A DNA stretch of 64,000 bases from the NCBI GenBank assembly GCA_036873135.1, contig JAPTYO010000022.1, positions 6,849,785 to 6,913,784 of the forward strand, read 5' to 3'. The translations under genes and the position numbers were made by a program. The notes under the pieces were generated by a model that worked only from the letters and a program-made list of their open reading frames with translations, was not told the origin of the DNA and made no database searches. Below are positions 10,193 through 19,528 of the stretch, piece after piece. Every line of letters starts with the position of its first letter. Within the stretch, counting starts at the first letter, position 1. Source of the stretch: Clarkia xantiana subsp. parviflora. Lineage: Eukaryota > Streptophyta > Magnoliopsida > Myrtales > Onagraceae.

Positions 10193-10458
10193 TTTCATAT
10201 CTAGCACTTTACATGTTCAAGCTTTCCAAGTTTTTAAAAAAACAACTTTTGAGAAGGAGAACCCACGAAGTTACTCCAACTCTACAACTATCTTTGATTT
10301 CCTCCAAAGGGTGTCTTGACCCACCCAAGGCACCCCATCTGTACAAAAATCATGAATGCTCTTAAGGGAGTACGTTTTCCTTCAAAGGTATTTTCCAATG
10401 AATGTTATGATATAATCATGAAGTTATCCTTACACAGATATGACATCAAGTCAACAAC
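10193..10458 (+). other. TatN-2 spacer after the last gag-like frame
   Basis: About 265 bases with an A-run near 10235. No open frame, motif or repeat was recognised; the tandem array begins just after it. Confidence 0.5.
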
Positions 10459-10975
10459 AGGTTCGACGCCCCCAAGAGCGTATCTTGAGAGTAGTTCTTA
10501 TACTACGACACTCGACGCCCCCAAGAGCGTATCTTGAGAGTAGTTTTCATACTACGACACTCGACGCCCCCAAGAGCGTATCTTGAGAGTAGTTTTCATA
10601 CTACGACCCTCGACGCCCCCAAGAAGGTATCTTGAGAGTGGTTTCCAAAAACTACGAATTTCGACGCCCCCAGGAGCGTATCTTGAGAGTAGTGTTCATA
10701 CTACGACCTTCGACGCCCCCAAGAGCGTATCTTGAGAGTAGTTATTACACTACGACCTTCGACCCACCAAGAGCGTATCTTGAGAGTGGTTTCCAAAAAC
10801 TACGAATTTCGACGCCCCCAGGAGCGTATCTTGAGGTAGATTTGCAACCTACCAGATTCGACGCCACCAAGAGCGTATCTTGAGGTAGAAAAAACACTAC
10901 CAGATTCGACGCCCCCAAGAGCGTATCTTGAGGTAGATTTCAAACTACCAGCTTCGACGCCCACCAGGAGCGTAT
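10459..10975 (+). repeat. TatN-2 tandem array, about 50-bp unit
   Basis: Ten or so copies of a unit TTCGACGCCCCCAAGAGCGT + ATCTTGAGAGTAGT + a short variable part ending in CTACGA. Later copies change the middle to GAGGTAGA...CTACCA. Several units contain the short inverted pair AGTAGT/ACTACG. It occupies the same place as the post-pol array of the other Tat elements but is unrelated in sequence. Confidence 0.9.
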
Positions 10976-11398
10976 CTTTGGTCTAACCTGAGCCCTCCGG
11001 GAGCCTATCCTGCGAAACGTTAAGCGCCCTCCGAGAGCCTGTCTCGTGAACAGTTTTCGACGCCAACCAGGAGCATATCTTTGGTCTAACCTGCGCCCTC
11101 CGGGAGCCTATCCTGTGAAACGTTAAGTGCCCTCCGAGAGCCTGTCTCGCGAATAGTTTCGACGCCAACCAGGAGCGTATCTTTGGTTTAACCTGTGCCC
11201 TCCGGGAGCCTATCCTGCGAAATGTTAAGTGCCTTCCGAGAGCCTGTCTCGTGAACAGTTTTCGATACCAACCAAGAGTATATCTCTGGTCTAACCTGTG
11301 CCCTCCGGGAGCCTATCCTGTGAAACGTTAAGTGCCCTCCGAGAGCCTGTCTCGTGATCAGATTCGACGCCCACCAAGAGCGTATCTTTGGTTTAACA
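10976..11398 (+). repeat. TatN-2 tandem array, about 105-bp unit
   Basis: Four copies of a longer unit built from GCCCTCCGGGAGCCTATCCT, GCCCTCCGAGAGCCTGTCTC and one copy of the GACGCC-AGGAGCGTATCTTTGGT segment of the neighbouring array. The unit is a fusion of two related submotifs, suggesting that the second array grew out of the first. Confidence 0.85.
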
Positions 11399-11778
11399 GT
11401 ACCATGTATACCATTTAAAGGGTATCAGAAGAGATCATCGCACCATGCTCAGAAGGATCCAATGAGAAAGTAATCTCAAAGTAAAGTGATATGAAGAACA
11501 CATAATGTTTTTTCTTGATGAAATAGCAGGTATGGCATGAAGGAAAGCACGAAAGAAGGATAAGTAAAGGAAACACACCAAGAGAAGAGTCCATAATCAA
11601 AGGGGTATATACAAAAGCATGAGAAGTACCAAGGTAAAGCCAAGTGAACCACGTAGTCAACAACACAATGCGACAAAAGAAAGCAACACCAAACACCATA
11701 ACAATCTCAAAAGACACTCAACCCATTAAAGGGGAGAAGGAGTATAGTTATATACAAAGATAGCACGATGTAAACACA
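11399..11778 (+). other. TatN-2 spacer downstream of antisense gene
   Basis: A-rich plus strand between the tandem array and the antisense stop codon. It would be the 3' untranslated part of the antisense transcript. A hydrophobic 100-codon minus frame (11717-11415) is present, but nothing supports it as a gene. Confidence 0.5.
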
Positions 11779-14111
11779 TCAATCAGAACCTTCGGGAGAG
11801 TCACCCTCACCCCCTGAAGCTGAGCCACCGGCAGAGATGGATGAAGAGGAGGAGTCTGAAGTACCGATCTCCACAGGTGTAGCATCCACCTGTGCAGGGG
11901 CAGGCTCGTCTGCAACAGCAGCCTGACCCCTCAGAACAGCCATGTAGCCAGTGGCGTATGGCCCGAAGTCACCAAGGTCACCAACTGGAAACTGAGGATC
12001 AATGCGGAAAATATGATCAACCAGATACTCACCAAACTGGTTCATCTCCTGAGTGAGACGCGCGCTATAATCAGCAGTGAAGGCAGAGGAAGCCTTGTAC
12101 TCAGACACTGCGACAGTCCTCTCCTCTGCCCGGCACCTAGCCTCCAACTTCCGCAACTCCTCCGAGTGGAGCGAAGATGCAACCTCAGCCTCCCGGCGTA
12201 AACTACCCACGGTAGTCTCAAGCAAGGACACTTGGTCCCGGAGCTCCTGCATCTTCAAATCAGATAAGCGCGCCTTCTCAGCTGCAGTGGCGAGCTCTGC
12301 CTTGAGAGAGACCTGGCTGTCATCAAGGGTATTCTTCTCGTCAGATAACTCGAGCACGAGTGATGACATGTTCACCATGTCAGACATACCCTAACAATTC
12401 AAACAAGAGATGAGTAATTGAAAGACAACCAATATGAAGGTATAAAGAAGAAAGCAAGGAACAACTCACAGGTGCATAACGAGAGAGTACACCCTGAACA
12501 AAGCGCCGAGTCTCCCCAGGAGACTTGGGCTGAACAACACGATCGCCAGGGGGGATGGCACCGCGGAGTACGCGGATGCCAACCTCAGGAGTCCGCAAAG
12601 AGGAGCTGCTATCGAGGTGGAACTCCTTCAAACCAGCGAAAGGAGTCCACTCAGACCCAATAACATCTTCATCAGTAAGACGTGCGAAATCCTTCCGACT
12701 TAAAGTCGGAGGCCCACCTACACAAGCGAAGCAAGTCAAAGAAAAATATAAACATAGAAGGATCAGTAACAAGGTAGAGATCATACATGAGGACCGTGCC
12801 CTCGGCTGGGGGGCAGGGGAACCACCACCAACAGGTCGCTTCCCTTTGTCAGCCAGGGAAGGCACCTCTTCGACCACCATCTCCTTATCACGAGATAGGG
12901 TCGGAGGACGAGCAATAGGCGAAGCAGGATCTGCAGCTTTCTTCCTCTTAGCAGCCGAGGCCCCGGCCTCAGAATCAGATCTCCGCGGCTTGGACTTGGA
13001 AGGTCCAGAGTCTCTGCCTACGGAGACGACCCTCTCGGTCACCAAGGGGGAACGCCCTAGCAATGTAAGAAAAACAAGATAAGGAAAACACAAGCTATAC
13101 CATAAAGAAGCAAATAGGAGGAAGCATACCAGAGGCCCCAGCCTTCTTCCCAGGCATGGGGGATTTCTTCAGAGTGGAACTAGAAGGGGCCTTCCTCTTG
13201 CTCAGGTCAACAGGGGCTCCCTGCACGTTATAGGTTTTTCCATGAAACCAACCTACAAAGGAAGAGCAGAAGGTAAATAAAGATGGGAAGACCAAGTGAC
13301 ATACCGAACCCCCGGAGTCAGGAGTCAAACTGATCCCGGCCTCGTAAAGATCCGTCTCAGTTACTAAGGACACGGGGCAGTATGACCGAGTCCTGTTGCT
13401 CTCATGAATGATCTTCATAGTCTCTAAATCAACTGAAGAGAACTCCCCGAAAGCAGGCCAACCATCAGACCGATCCTCATTCAAGACCGACCAAGTGACG
13501 TATCGATCCGTAATGAAGAAGTAATGCTTAGCCCAGTGACTGGCCGAGTTGTCACTCCGGGCCACGAAGCGGAGAGAGGTATCCCACTCGACCCCACTCA
13601 ACCCGAAATCAGCAAATCGGGGATCCTTGAAGGTCGGATGGCGAGTTACGAAACTCGCAAACCCCACCTTCGTCTGGTATTGGAACCGGTAGAAACATCG
13701 GAACAGAACGAGGGAGTACTTCCAGGAGTACCAATGGCACAACACCCGGAAGCCCACCCAGACACGGAGGGCACTGGGGGCAAGGTTCACAGGAGAAATC
13801 CTGAAGAACCTGCTCAACTCTATGAGGTCATCACAGTAAGGCAACCTCAACCCAAATCGAATCTGGGAGGGGTATACGGCGACCTTCCCTCTAGGAGGCT
13901 CCGTCACTGTCTCGCGAGCATTCCCCAAGGAGGGGAGAAAAGGATACAGAGGCTCATCTAGGGGACAGATATCTCCTAAGGTAACGTGCTCATTGTAATC
14001 GGACCTAGTGAGATGGTTCTCCGACAGGGCAGCGAGACCTAAGGCAAAGGTAGTAGAAAATCCCAAAGTTCGAATCAAGTCTCGACTAACACCCCAACGA
14101 AGATCACGATA
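11779..14111 (-). CDS. TatN-2 antisense gene, spliced, open throughout
   Basis: Five coding segments on the minus strand: 14111-13310, 13252-13130, 13056-12787, 12717-12470 and 12390-11779, together 2055 bases (685 codons with stop). Introns have donors such as GTATGC, GTATGA and GTGAGT and pyrimidine-rich acceptors (TTGCTAG, GTGTAG, TTGTTAG); phases chain without a stop. For the first intron the better-looking donor (GTATGT at 13304) breaks the frame while GTTCGG at 13309 keeps it, so that border is unsure, as is the true start upstream of 14111. The N-terminal part (IRFGLRLPYCDDLIELSRFF, ALRVWVGFRVLC, FRCFYRFQ, SDNSASHWAKHYFFI) aligns with the antisense protein of the other Tat elements. 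The middle is basic and low-complexity, and the last exon is a coiled coil with an acidic serine-rich tail. Function unknown. Confidence 0.75.
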
Positions 14112-15720
14112 CTAAGCTAGCGACAGGAAAGGAAGTAATGCGACCAAAAAGGAAGAGAAAAGGAACTCACTCATCCTTCGGAGGATGTAACGCCTCTGTA
14201 GAGTCTGTGTGCGCGGACACCACCAGGAATACAGTACCTGCCACGACACGACAAATATCAAGACAAGGAAAATTTCCGAAGAACCGGAAATACTCCGGCA
14301 CTCGACCAACGACAACAACCAAAGATCCGAAAACACCCAGCAAAGATAGCCAACATGAACCAAGGACACCACGACAACCAAATCGAATAATTTTATTCGA
14401 GCCTAAAGTCGGGTTTCGGGCAAAATTACCGTTACGCCCTCCAACGAAGATTAACACACCAACGGCGGTACGACATCAAATTCAAAACCGGGATAGTTTA
14501 ATCGGACAAGAAACTATATCCGGACGACCGGCAAAAACTTTTTCCCAAATCCACAACTATCGACGGTTATCCACGGCGATCCCACATTCAATCAAACATC
14601 GGCAATCAAACATCGGCAATCAAGCATCGGCAATCAAGTATCAACAATTCAAAAATCAACGTTTTACGCGGTAACGGAAAGGAAAAGAGTGGACCTTCGG
14701 AAAACCCGACCCGATGTGATAAACGGGTCCGGATTTCGAATTTGGAGACCGCCGGAAACCTGTCCCTCGCCGGAAATCAAGTCCCGTCGTCGCCGGAGCT
14801 AGTTTTGGCCGCCCCACCGTCGCCGGAAAACACCGCCCGTCGTACCGGAGTCGTCCCACCTCGCCGTCGATCGCCTTCGCCGGACCAGACGTGGCCTCCG
14901 TCAGCGGTAGCCTTGGTGTCGTCCTGGTCTGCTGGTCCGTCCCGCCTCCACGCCGCCGTCTCGAGCCGCCAATCCCCTAGCCGTCTCCGTCCCGTGCTGG
15001 TGGTCACCTCCCGCCGGAGCTGCTGGCCGGAATTTCGGGTCTCTCGCCGGAATTTTGGCCGGCCCTTACCTTGGGGGTGCTCTCAATTTTTTCTTGCTCT
15101 CCAAGGGTGAGTAAAGAGGGAAGATGGTGGCTATGGTAACTCACTAAGGTATTTTTCTAACTCTCCTCTATATTGAAAAGATGATAGGGTTTTTTAGAGA
15201 GTTTTAATCACCACCCTCTATTTATCTTTAAATGAGATCTAAGGGCCAAGGAAAAACCATCATTTTTACCCCTTTTAACTATGGCTAAGTATATCTCCAT
15301 ACTTAGAAAAACTATCAAGTTAGGCTTATTCTTGAGCATTCCATACTTAGGGAAAATTTTGGCCAAAATTAAATTTTTCCTCACTTAGACAGAATCCCGG
15401 CACGAAATTGAAGCGTAAGTTACTTAGTTGCGTTTGTATTGCACCCTTATGCGAGTGTGAATTTTTTAAGTATACGCCGATAGCAAAGATAGATTTATTA
15501 CTCCCACCTCAGACGGACGCGTGCTTAGGCACACGTCCGCACTACTCTAACGTTTACAACTCCTCTATCTCATAAGGCAGGGGGCAGGGTCGAAGACATG
15601 CATCCATGGGTAAGAAAACATTCAGACAAAAGGTAAAACCCCGGTTTCAAATTGCGCGTATCATACCATCCTGAAATAGAGTCAATCAAGGGTTAAGCCA
15701 TTGGATGACTCGGGGGCATG
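14112..15720 (-). promoter_or_regulatory. TatN-2 noncoding region upstream of antisense gene
   Basis: 1.6 kb without a convincing gene. 14170-14112 looks like an intron (donor GTGAGT right after an ATGA, acceptor CTTAG), but its phase does not fit the next exon. 14740-15060 is GC-rich with repeated CGCCGGA. 15170-15400 is AT-rich, with a minus-strand ATAAATAG near 15222-15229 that could be a TATA box for an antisense transcript about 1.1 kb before the coding part. The end (15690-15720) holds the G-rich tract before the 3' LTR. The promoter reading is inference. Confidence 0.4.
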
Positions 15721-16538
15721 TGATGGATATACGCCCAATTTGAACCCGTTGACTTCCGAACCGTTGTATTTTTATCATCCCATTAACGATTGTAAATCGA
15801 AAATTCAACCCGAACGCTTCGCGAGAACATCAACGGCTCGGACGAGGCCAAAGCGCTCGTCCGGCCGAGGCAAAATCACCTAGGTGAGGTTGGGTGGCCA
15901 CACCCGACCTCCCCTAGGGGAGATCGGGTCAGCCAACCCGATCTCCCCTAGGGGAGATCGGGTGGACCAACCCGATCTCTCCTAGGAGGGATGGGGTTGG
16001 CCAACCCCATCCTCCCTAGGAGGGGTTGGGTGCCTTCACCCAACCCCTACCCTTGGGGGTCGGATTTCCCTTCCCCCCCAAGGGCCCCGACACCACTTGC
16101 GGACTCCCATACTCGGTTTACTCCGCCTACCTTCTCCGTATCCTAAAGTCTTAATTATGCGTTTAAAGGTCAATTAACTGTGTTTTAGGGTTAACGATGT
16201 CATTAAGCCACCTTAATGACATCGTTGCCTATAAATACCCCACCTTCACAATTCATTTGGATCATCTTGACAATTTGGATTATTTTGCTCTGACATCTCT
16301 CTAGCTTTATCTCTCTAAAAACGATACTGACTTAGGCATCGGAGAGGGTTCACCAGGCACCACCCCCCCTCTCTGTGTCTGGTACTGCCCCTTCTGCAGG
16401 GCGCAAGGAGAAGAGAAGCGACGGAAGGAAAGACACAAGCTAAGGCAGGGCAACCCGAGAGTATCAGATCATCCACCCCTCCAGTGAGGAACGAGATTTG
16501 AGCCGACCACCCGTTGACCCAAATCCCGGAACCTAACA
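15721..16538 (+). repeat. TatN-2 3' LTR
   Basis: 818 bp, same ends and length as the 5' copy, preceded by CTCGGGGGCATG. The differences from the 5' copy are mostly single bases; several cluster in the palindrome array. Confidence 0.95.
15901..16063 (+). repeat. Array of CTAGG-centred palindromes in TatN-2 3' LTR
   Basis: Same array as in the 5' LTR. Here the second hairpin is a perfect palindrome (ACCCGATCTCCCCT and its complement), whereas its 5' LTR counterpart has T and A at the matching positions of the two arms. Confidence 0.85.
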
Positions 16539-17275
16539 AGCGGGAGGAGAGTCCGCTTCCACCTCCCATCGGGGCCAGGGGATGGAACTGTTCTTGATGA
16601 AGAAGTAGCTCCTCTTCCACCCGCTATTGTCAGACCGCGTGTCGATCAGGAGTCCCCGACCCTTGACAACCTTCCAGGTGTCGCTGGTCCAGCTGCACAG
16701 CGCAAGTTGCGCCTTATTCCACTTGGGCATCCGAGGATAGAAGGCACAAACCCCAGCCTCGTTGCACTTCATCCCGTAGAAAGTTCTGAAGAGTTGGAGG
16801 CTGTAGACCCATTTCTGTCGGAAGCAGAGGACCTGGAAAGCATTCCACATGCGGATGGCGTGTGGGGAGAAGGTAGTTGGATGCGTCTTGTAGTGGGTGC
16901 ACATCTCAACCAAGTTCCCGCAGAAGGGGAATCGGATCCCTGCCGATATCTGTCCCGTAGAGACAAATATCTCCCCCTCCTCGGGACGAGTGACCACAGG
17001 GTCACCCGAGGCACGGTGGCGAGAATAAGGAAGACGAGGCTCCCAAGTCTGGGTAATGCATCCTTCTCGGAGAGCTGCGTCGTAGGCAGTCACCGAGATC
17101 TAGTTGGGAGCATAATCGAAGTTGAAGGGTTTTCTCCCCTCAAAACTAGATCCTCTGTCTGAAAATCAGCCATGGCAAGAGAAGGCGTAGTGGGATTTCG
17201 GAAAAACATAAGCAAACTGATCAAAGACAAGGGAAAAGCTACGCTAACATCAAAGAAGGAAGTCTTACCAGACAT
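16539..17275 (-). pseudogene. Tat-1 antisense gene, 5' part (exons 1-2)
   Basis: Exon 1 is only ATGTCTG (17275-17269), followed by a GTAAGA donor. The 110-base intron ends in ATTTTCAG and exon 2 starts at 17158. The spliced frame reads MSDRGSSFEGRKPFNFDYAP, has one TAG near 17100, then AYDAALREGCITQTWEPRLP and a conserved block (GIRFPFCGNLVEMC, then HAIRMWNAFQVLC, LFRTFYGMKCNEAGVC, DNSGWKRSYFFI). This is the region I associate from memory with the 'putative gypsy type transposon' family (PF04195). The exon is cut by TatN-2; the AGCGG at 16539-16543 is the duplicate. Residues are about two thirds alike in Tat-4 and Tat-6. Confidence 0.85.
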
Positions 17276-17422
17276 GGTGGATTGAAGTGAAAAGGGTGGT
17301 CTTGACAATTGCCGGAGGGTTGATCGGAAAATAGAAAGCTGGAGAAGAACCTGTGCTTTTGAAATCGCAGAGCTTTTGAAATCGCAGAAACGGTAAAAGA
17401 AGAACAGTGCCCAGGATTAGGG

Positions 17423-17510
17423 TTTTATAGGAGAAGGGATAAGTGAAACGACGTTCTAATCTGGGTCGTCGAAGTTGAAACGTTTTGATCCGAGCCGTTG
17501 AAATAAAAGG
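17423..17510 (-). promoter_or_regulatory. Tat-1 antisense promoter: TATA box and twin upstream motif
   Basis: On the minus strand CCTATAAAAC (TATAAAA at 17429-17423) lies about 150 bases before the antisense ATG. Just upstream (17454-17510) are two tandem copies of a roughly 28-bp motif, on the plus strand TYTAATCTGGRYCGTYGA followed by a GAAACG-like end. The same arrangement occurs upstream of the antisense ATG in Tat-3, Tat-4, Tat-5 and, more diverged, Tat-6, which supports a real promoter. Confidence 0.7.
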
Positions 17511-17798
17511 ATCAGAATGGATAGAGACACTAATGATGAAACGGCCTGAAAAGTACTTTTTCAGAAAAATCAGGCACGGGTGCCAGAACCGTCGCTTCGT
17601 CACCCTGCTGCATTTAATGGCCGAGTAACCGAGGAGTCTTCTCGGATTTGGCGACTATCCTCGAGGTATCGAGGAATCGTGGACGAGAAGATCCATGTCA
17701 GTTAATTTTGTCAAGGGAAAAGCCTCCGATACCGATATCGGGAGGTCTGGAGTTTAAAGACACGACGAATTGTAAGTCCATCATGTCTTGGGGGCAAA

Positions 17799-18539
17799 TG
17801 ATGGGTTCCGCTGTAGCTGTGAATCCCTTTAACGATGAGTAAACGGTGAATAGGCCCACTGGGCCCTAAAAGAGGTCAAGAAGACCAATGCGAAGGGTCC
17901 TGATGAGAGGATTCCGAGGGTGAAGGGTCCCGACAAGGTAGGTCCCGATATGCGAGCTGGACGCTCCCGATGAGATGCCTTTAAGTATGCCCCGATGTTG
18001 AATCCCTGAGAATGTTGGCCCTGTCACGATGACGAGGGGCCCCGAGCGGTGACCCAATGAGATAACTCTGGAGTCCCCGATATTGGTCGGGACTTGCTAT
18101 CAGAGGTTGAGGCCGAGATACGCGGAGCGTGGCCGAGATAAGCGAGATCATGGCCGAGATAGGCGGGATCGTGGCTGAGATACGCGGAGCGTGGCCGAGA
18201 TAAGCGAGATCATGGCTGAGATAGGCGGGATCGTGGCCGAGATAGGCGGGATCGTGGCCAAGATAGGCGGGATCGTGGGCTAACTGCCCCAACGGTTCAC
18301 CAGGTAACTGAGGTAGCTTTTCTCCTATAAAAGGGTAGAAGTTACCTCAGATAAAGGGACGTTTTTTATGACTGATACTCTTGCTTGCCAGTTTATTGAG
18401 ATAATTGAGATACTCATTTAAGCATCGGAGAGGGATTCTGGGTCACCGCCCGGTCTACTCCCCTCTTGCAGGATAACGTGGAGCGAAGGATTTTGGATTT
18501 CCGTCAAGACCGTACCGAAGCTCCAACCGTGATCCAACA
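17799..18539 (+). repeat. Tat-1 3' LTR
   Basis: 741 bp from TGATGGGTTCC to GATCCAACA, preceded by the G-rich polypurine-like tract TTGGGGGCAAA. U3 contains about nine copies of a 17-18 bp unit (GTGGCCGAGATACGCGG type, 18110-18280). TATAAAA is at 18326-18332 in the middle of a 43-bp palindrome (18308-18350), and the leader block GCATCGGAGAGGG follows at about 18422. Confidence 0.95.
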
Positions 18540-18544
18540 TTAAC

Positions 18545-18783
18545 CAAGCCTTGACCAAAGTATTAGCTCTGTCCCATCTCACATGCTGAGCCACAGGCAC
18601 ACTTAGACGTGAACATGTACCATCTATAAACCCAATCTTGTTCTTTACAAGCAGTCCCTCCTTGATTGCTGTGCTCCATGCATGATAATTGCTTGATCCT
18701 TGAAGCTGAAAAGGAATCAGCAACAATCCAGTGGTGTCCGAGGGATGCAAGGATAGTGGATCTTCAATCGAGTAATTAGCCAT
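18545..18783 (-). pseudogene. Copia gag N-terminal part
   Basis: Starts with ATG at 18783 and reads MANYSIEDPLSLHPSDTTG, then SSNYHAWS, the classic start of plant Copia gag (serve-and-move N-terminal motif, N-Y-x-W-S). It runs to WDRANTLVKAWL at about 18545. The frame then meets the Tat-1 3' LTR. Removing Tat-1 and one TTAAC copy joins this frame with the gag frame ending at 2223, so the two pieces are one gene split by insertion. The residues read beyond 18540 into the LTR are not part of gag. Confidence 0.9.
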
Positions 18784-19330
18784 GTTTCAATGACCAAATC
18801 TCCAGAAACTCAACTGAATTTGACGTAAAGAACAAGAAACTTCAACAAACTAACAGCCACAACAGCAGAAACCCAACGGAAATCCCAGAAATTGATGAAT
18901 CTTCAACACCAAGTGATACTAGCAAGAACACCAGGAATGTGTAACAGAAACAAGATCACGCAACTATCCAGAATGAATCTAGGCATCAATCCAATCCAGA
19001 AACAGTCGCAAATGGATCAAGATCACGAAATCAATGATCGTAATCAAGAAAGCCAGCTAATCAATCACTTAATCAGACGAAGCTTGGAAACGAAGCAAAC
19101 GACGAAGAACTTCGCTTGGAAAGCAAGAACTGACTGATCTAAGCTGATATGATCCAAATGCGGATTCAATTGAGCTGAAACACAACTCAATTGATGATTT
19201 AGAAGACTTACAAAGAGTCGAAATCCAATGTATTGATGATTGAAGACACGAAATCGAGCTGAGATCCTGGAAATGAAGCTCGAAATCCACCAGAAATGGA
19301 GGTTGCGTGACTAGCAAGAAAATACCGTTT
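18784..19330 (-). other. Copia untranslated leader
   Basis: About 550 bases between the Copia PBS and the gag ATG, A-rich on the plus strand, with no open frame I trust. This fits the 5' leader of the element. Nothing else was recognised. Confidence 0.6.
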
Positions 19331-19342
19331 GCTCTGATACCA
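19331..19342 (-). other. Copia primer-binding site (tRNA-Met type)
   Basis: On the minus strand the twelve bases TGGTATCAGAGC lie two bases after the presumed LTR end. This is the standard PBS of plant Copia elements, complementary to the 3' end of initiator methionine tRNA. It fixes the orientation and the LTR border. Confidence 0.9.
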
Positions 19343-19344
19343 TA

Positions 19345-19528
19345 TGAACAGAGAGGATCTTGGATGAATATCAAATGTATTAACAACCAAAATCAGTTTG
19401 TACAATTGGTAGATCAAGGTATATATAGGAGAAGAGAGCATCTAACTAACTAACTAACTAACTTAGAGTGTATGTAAGCTAGACTAGTATGCATAAATGT
19501 GTCAAGTATGGAATGTATGGAATATACA
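19345..19528 (-). repeat. Copia 5' LTR (approximate)
   Basis: On the plus strand the segment begins TGAACAGAG next to the PBS and can end with ...AATATACA at 19528, giving TG...CA ends and a length of about 184 bp, a short but normal Copia LTR. The inner border is well supported by the PBS. The outer border is a guess because the second LTR lies outside the window. Confidence 0.6.

Larger units (their letters stand above)
6086..16538 (+). mobile_element. TatN-2: non-autonomous Gag-PR-Gag-like element with antisense gene
   Basis: A complete 10.45-kb element with two 818-bp LTRs (TGATGGATAT...CCTAACA), flanked by the duplication AGCGG (6081-6085, 16539-16543), inside the Tat-1 antisense gene. 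Between the LTRs are a PBS, gag (6955-8566), a protease plus second Gag-like frame (8567-10192), two kinds of tandem array (10459-11398), an antisense multi-exon gene (14111-11779) and a 1.6-kb noncoding stretch. I find no RT, RNase H or integrase on either strand, so it would need another element's pol. The LTRs differ at roughly 14 positions (under 2 percent), so it moved recently. Confidence 0.93.
2229..18539 (+). mobile_element. Tat-1: truncated Ty3/Gypsy Tat element
   Basis: Plus-strand Tat-lineage element with termini TGATGGGTTC and GATCCAACA, flanked by the 5-bp duplication TTAAC (2224-2228, 18540-18544), inserted in Copia gag. It keeps a 5' LTR stump, the end of pol, a tandem array, an antisense gene and a full 3' LTR. 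It lacks the rest of the 5' LTR, the PBS, gag, protease, RT and RNase H. TatN-2 (6086-16538) is inserted into its antisense gene. The LTR stump differs from the matching part of the 3' LTR at about eight of 199 positions, so it is older than TatN-2. Confidence 0.95.

Noticed and set aside
11415..11717. Hydrophobic 100-codon minus frame after the TatN-2 antisense stop
   Set aside because: Lies in the presumed 3' untranslated part, with no match to any family I know and no counterpart in the other elements.
12555..13082. 175-codon plus frame opposite the TatN-2 antisense exons
   Set aside because: It reads across the proposed introns of the opposite strand and has no family resemblance. The minus-strand model explains the coding signal better.
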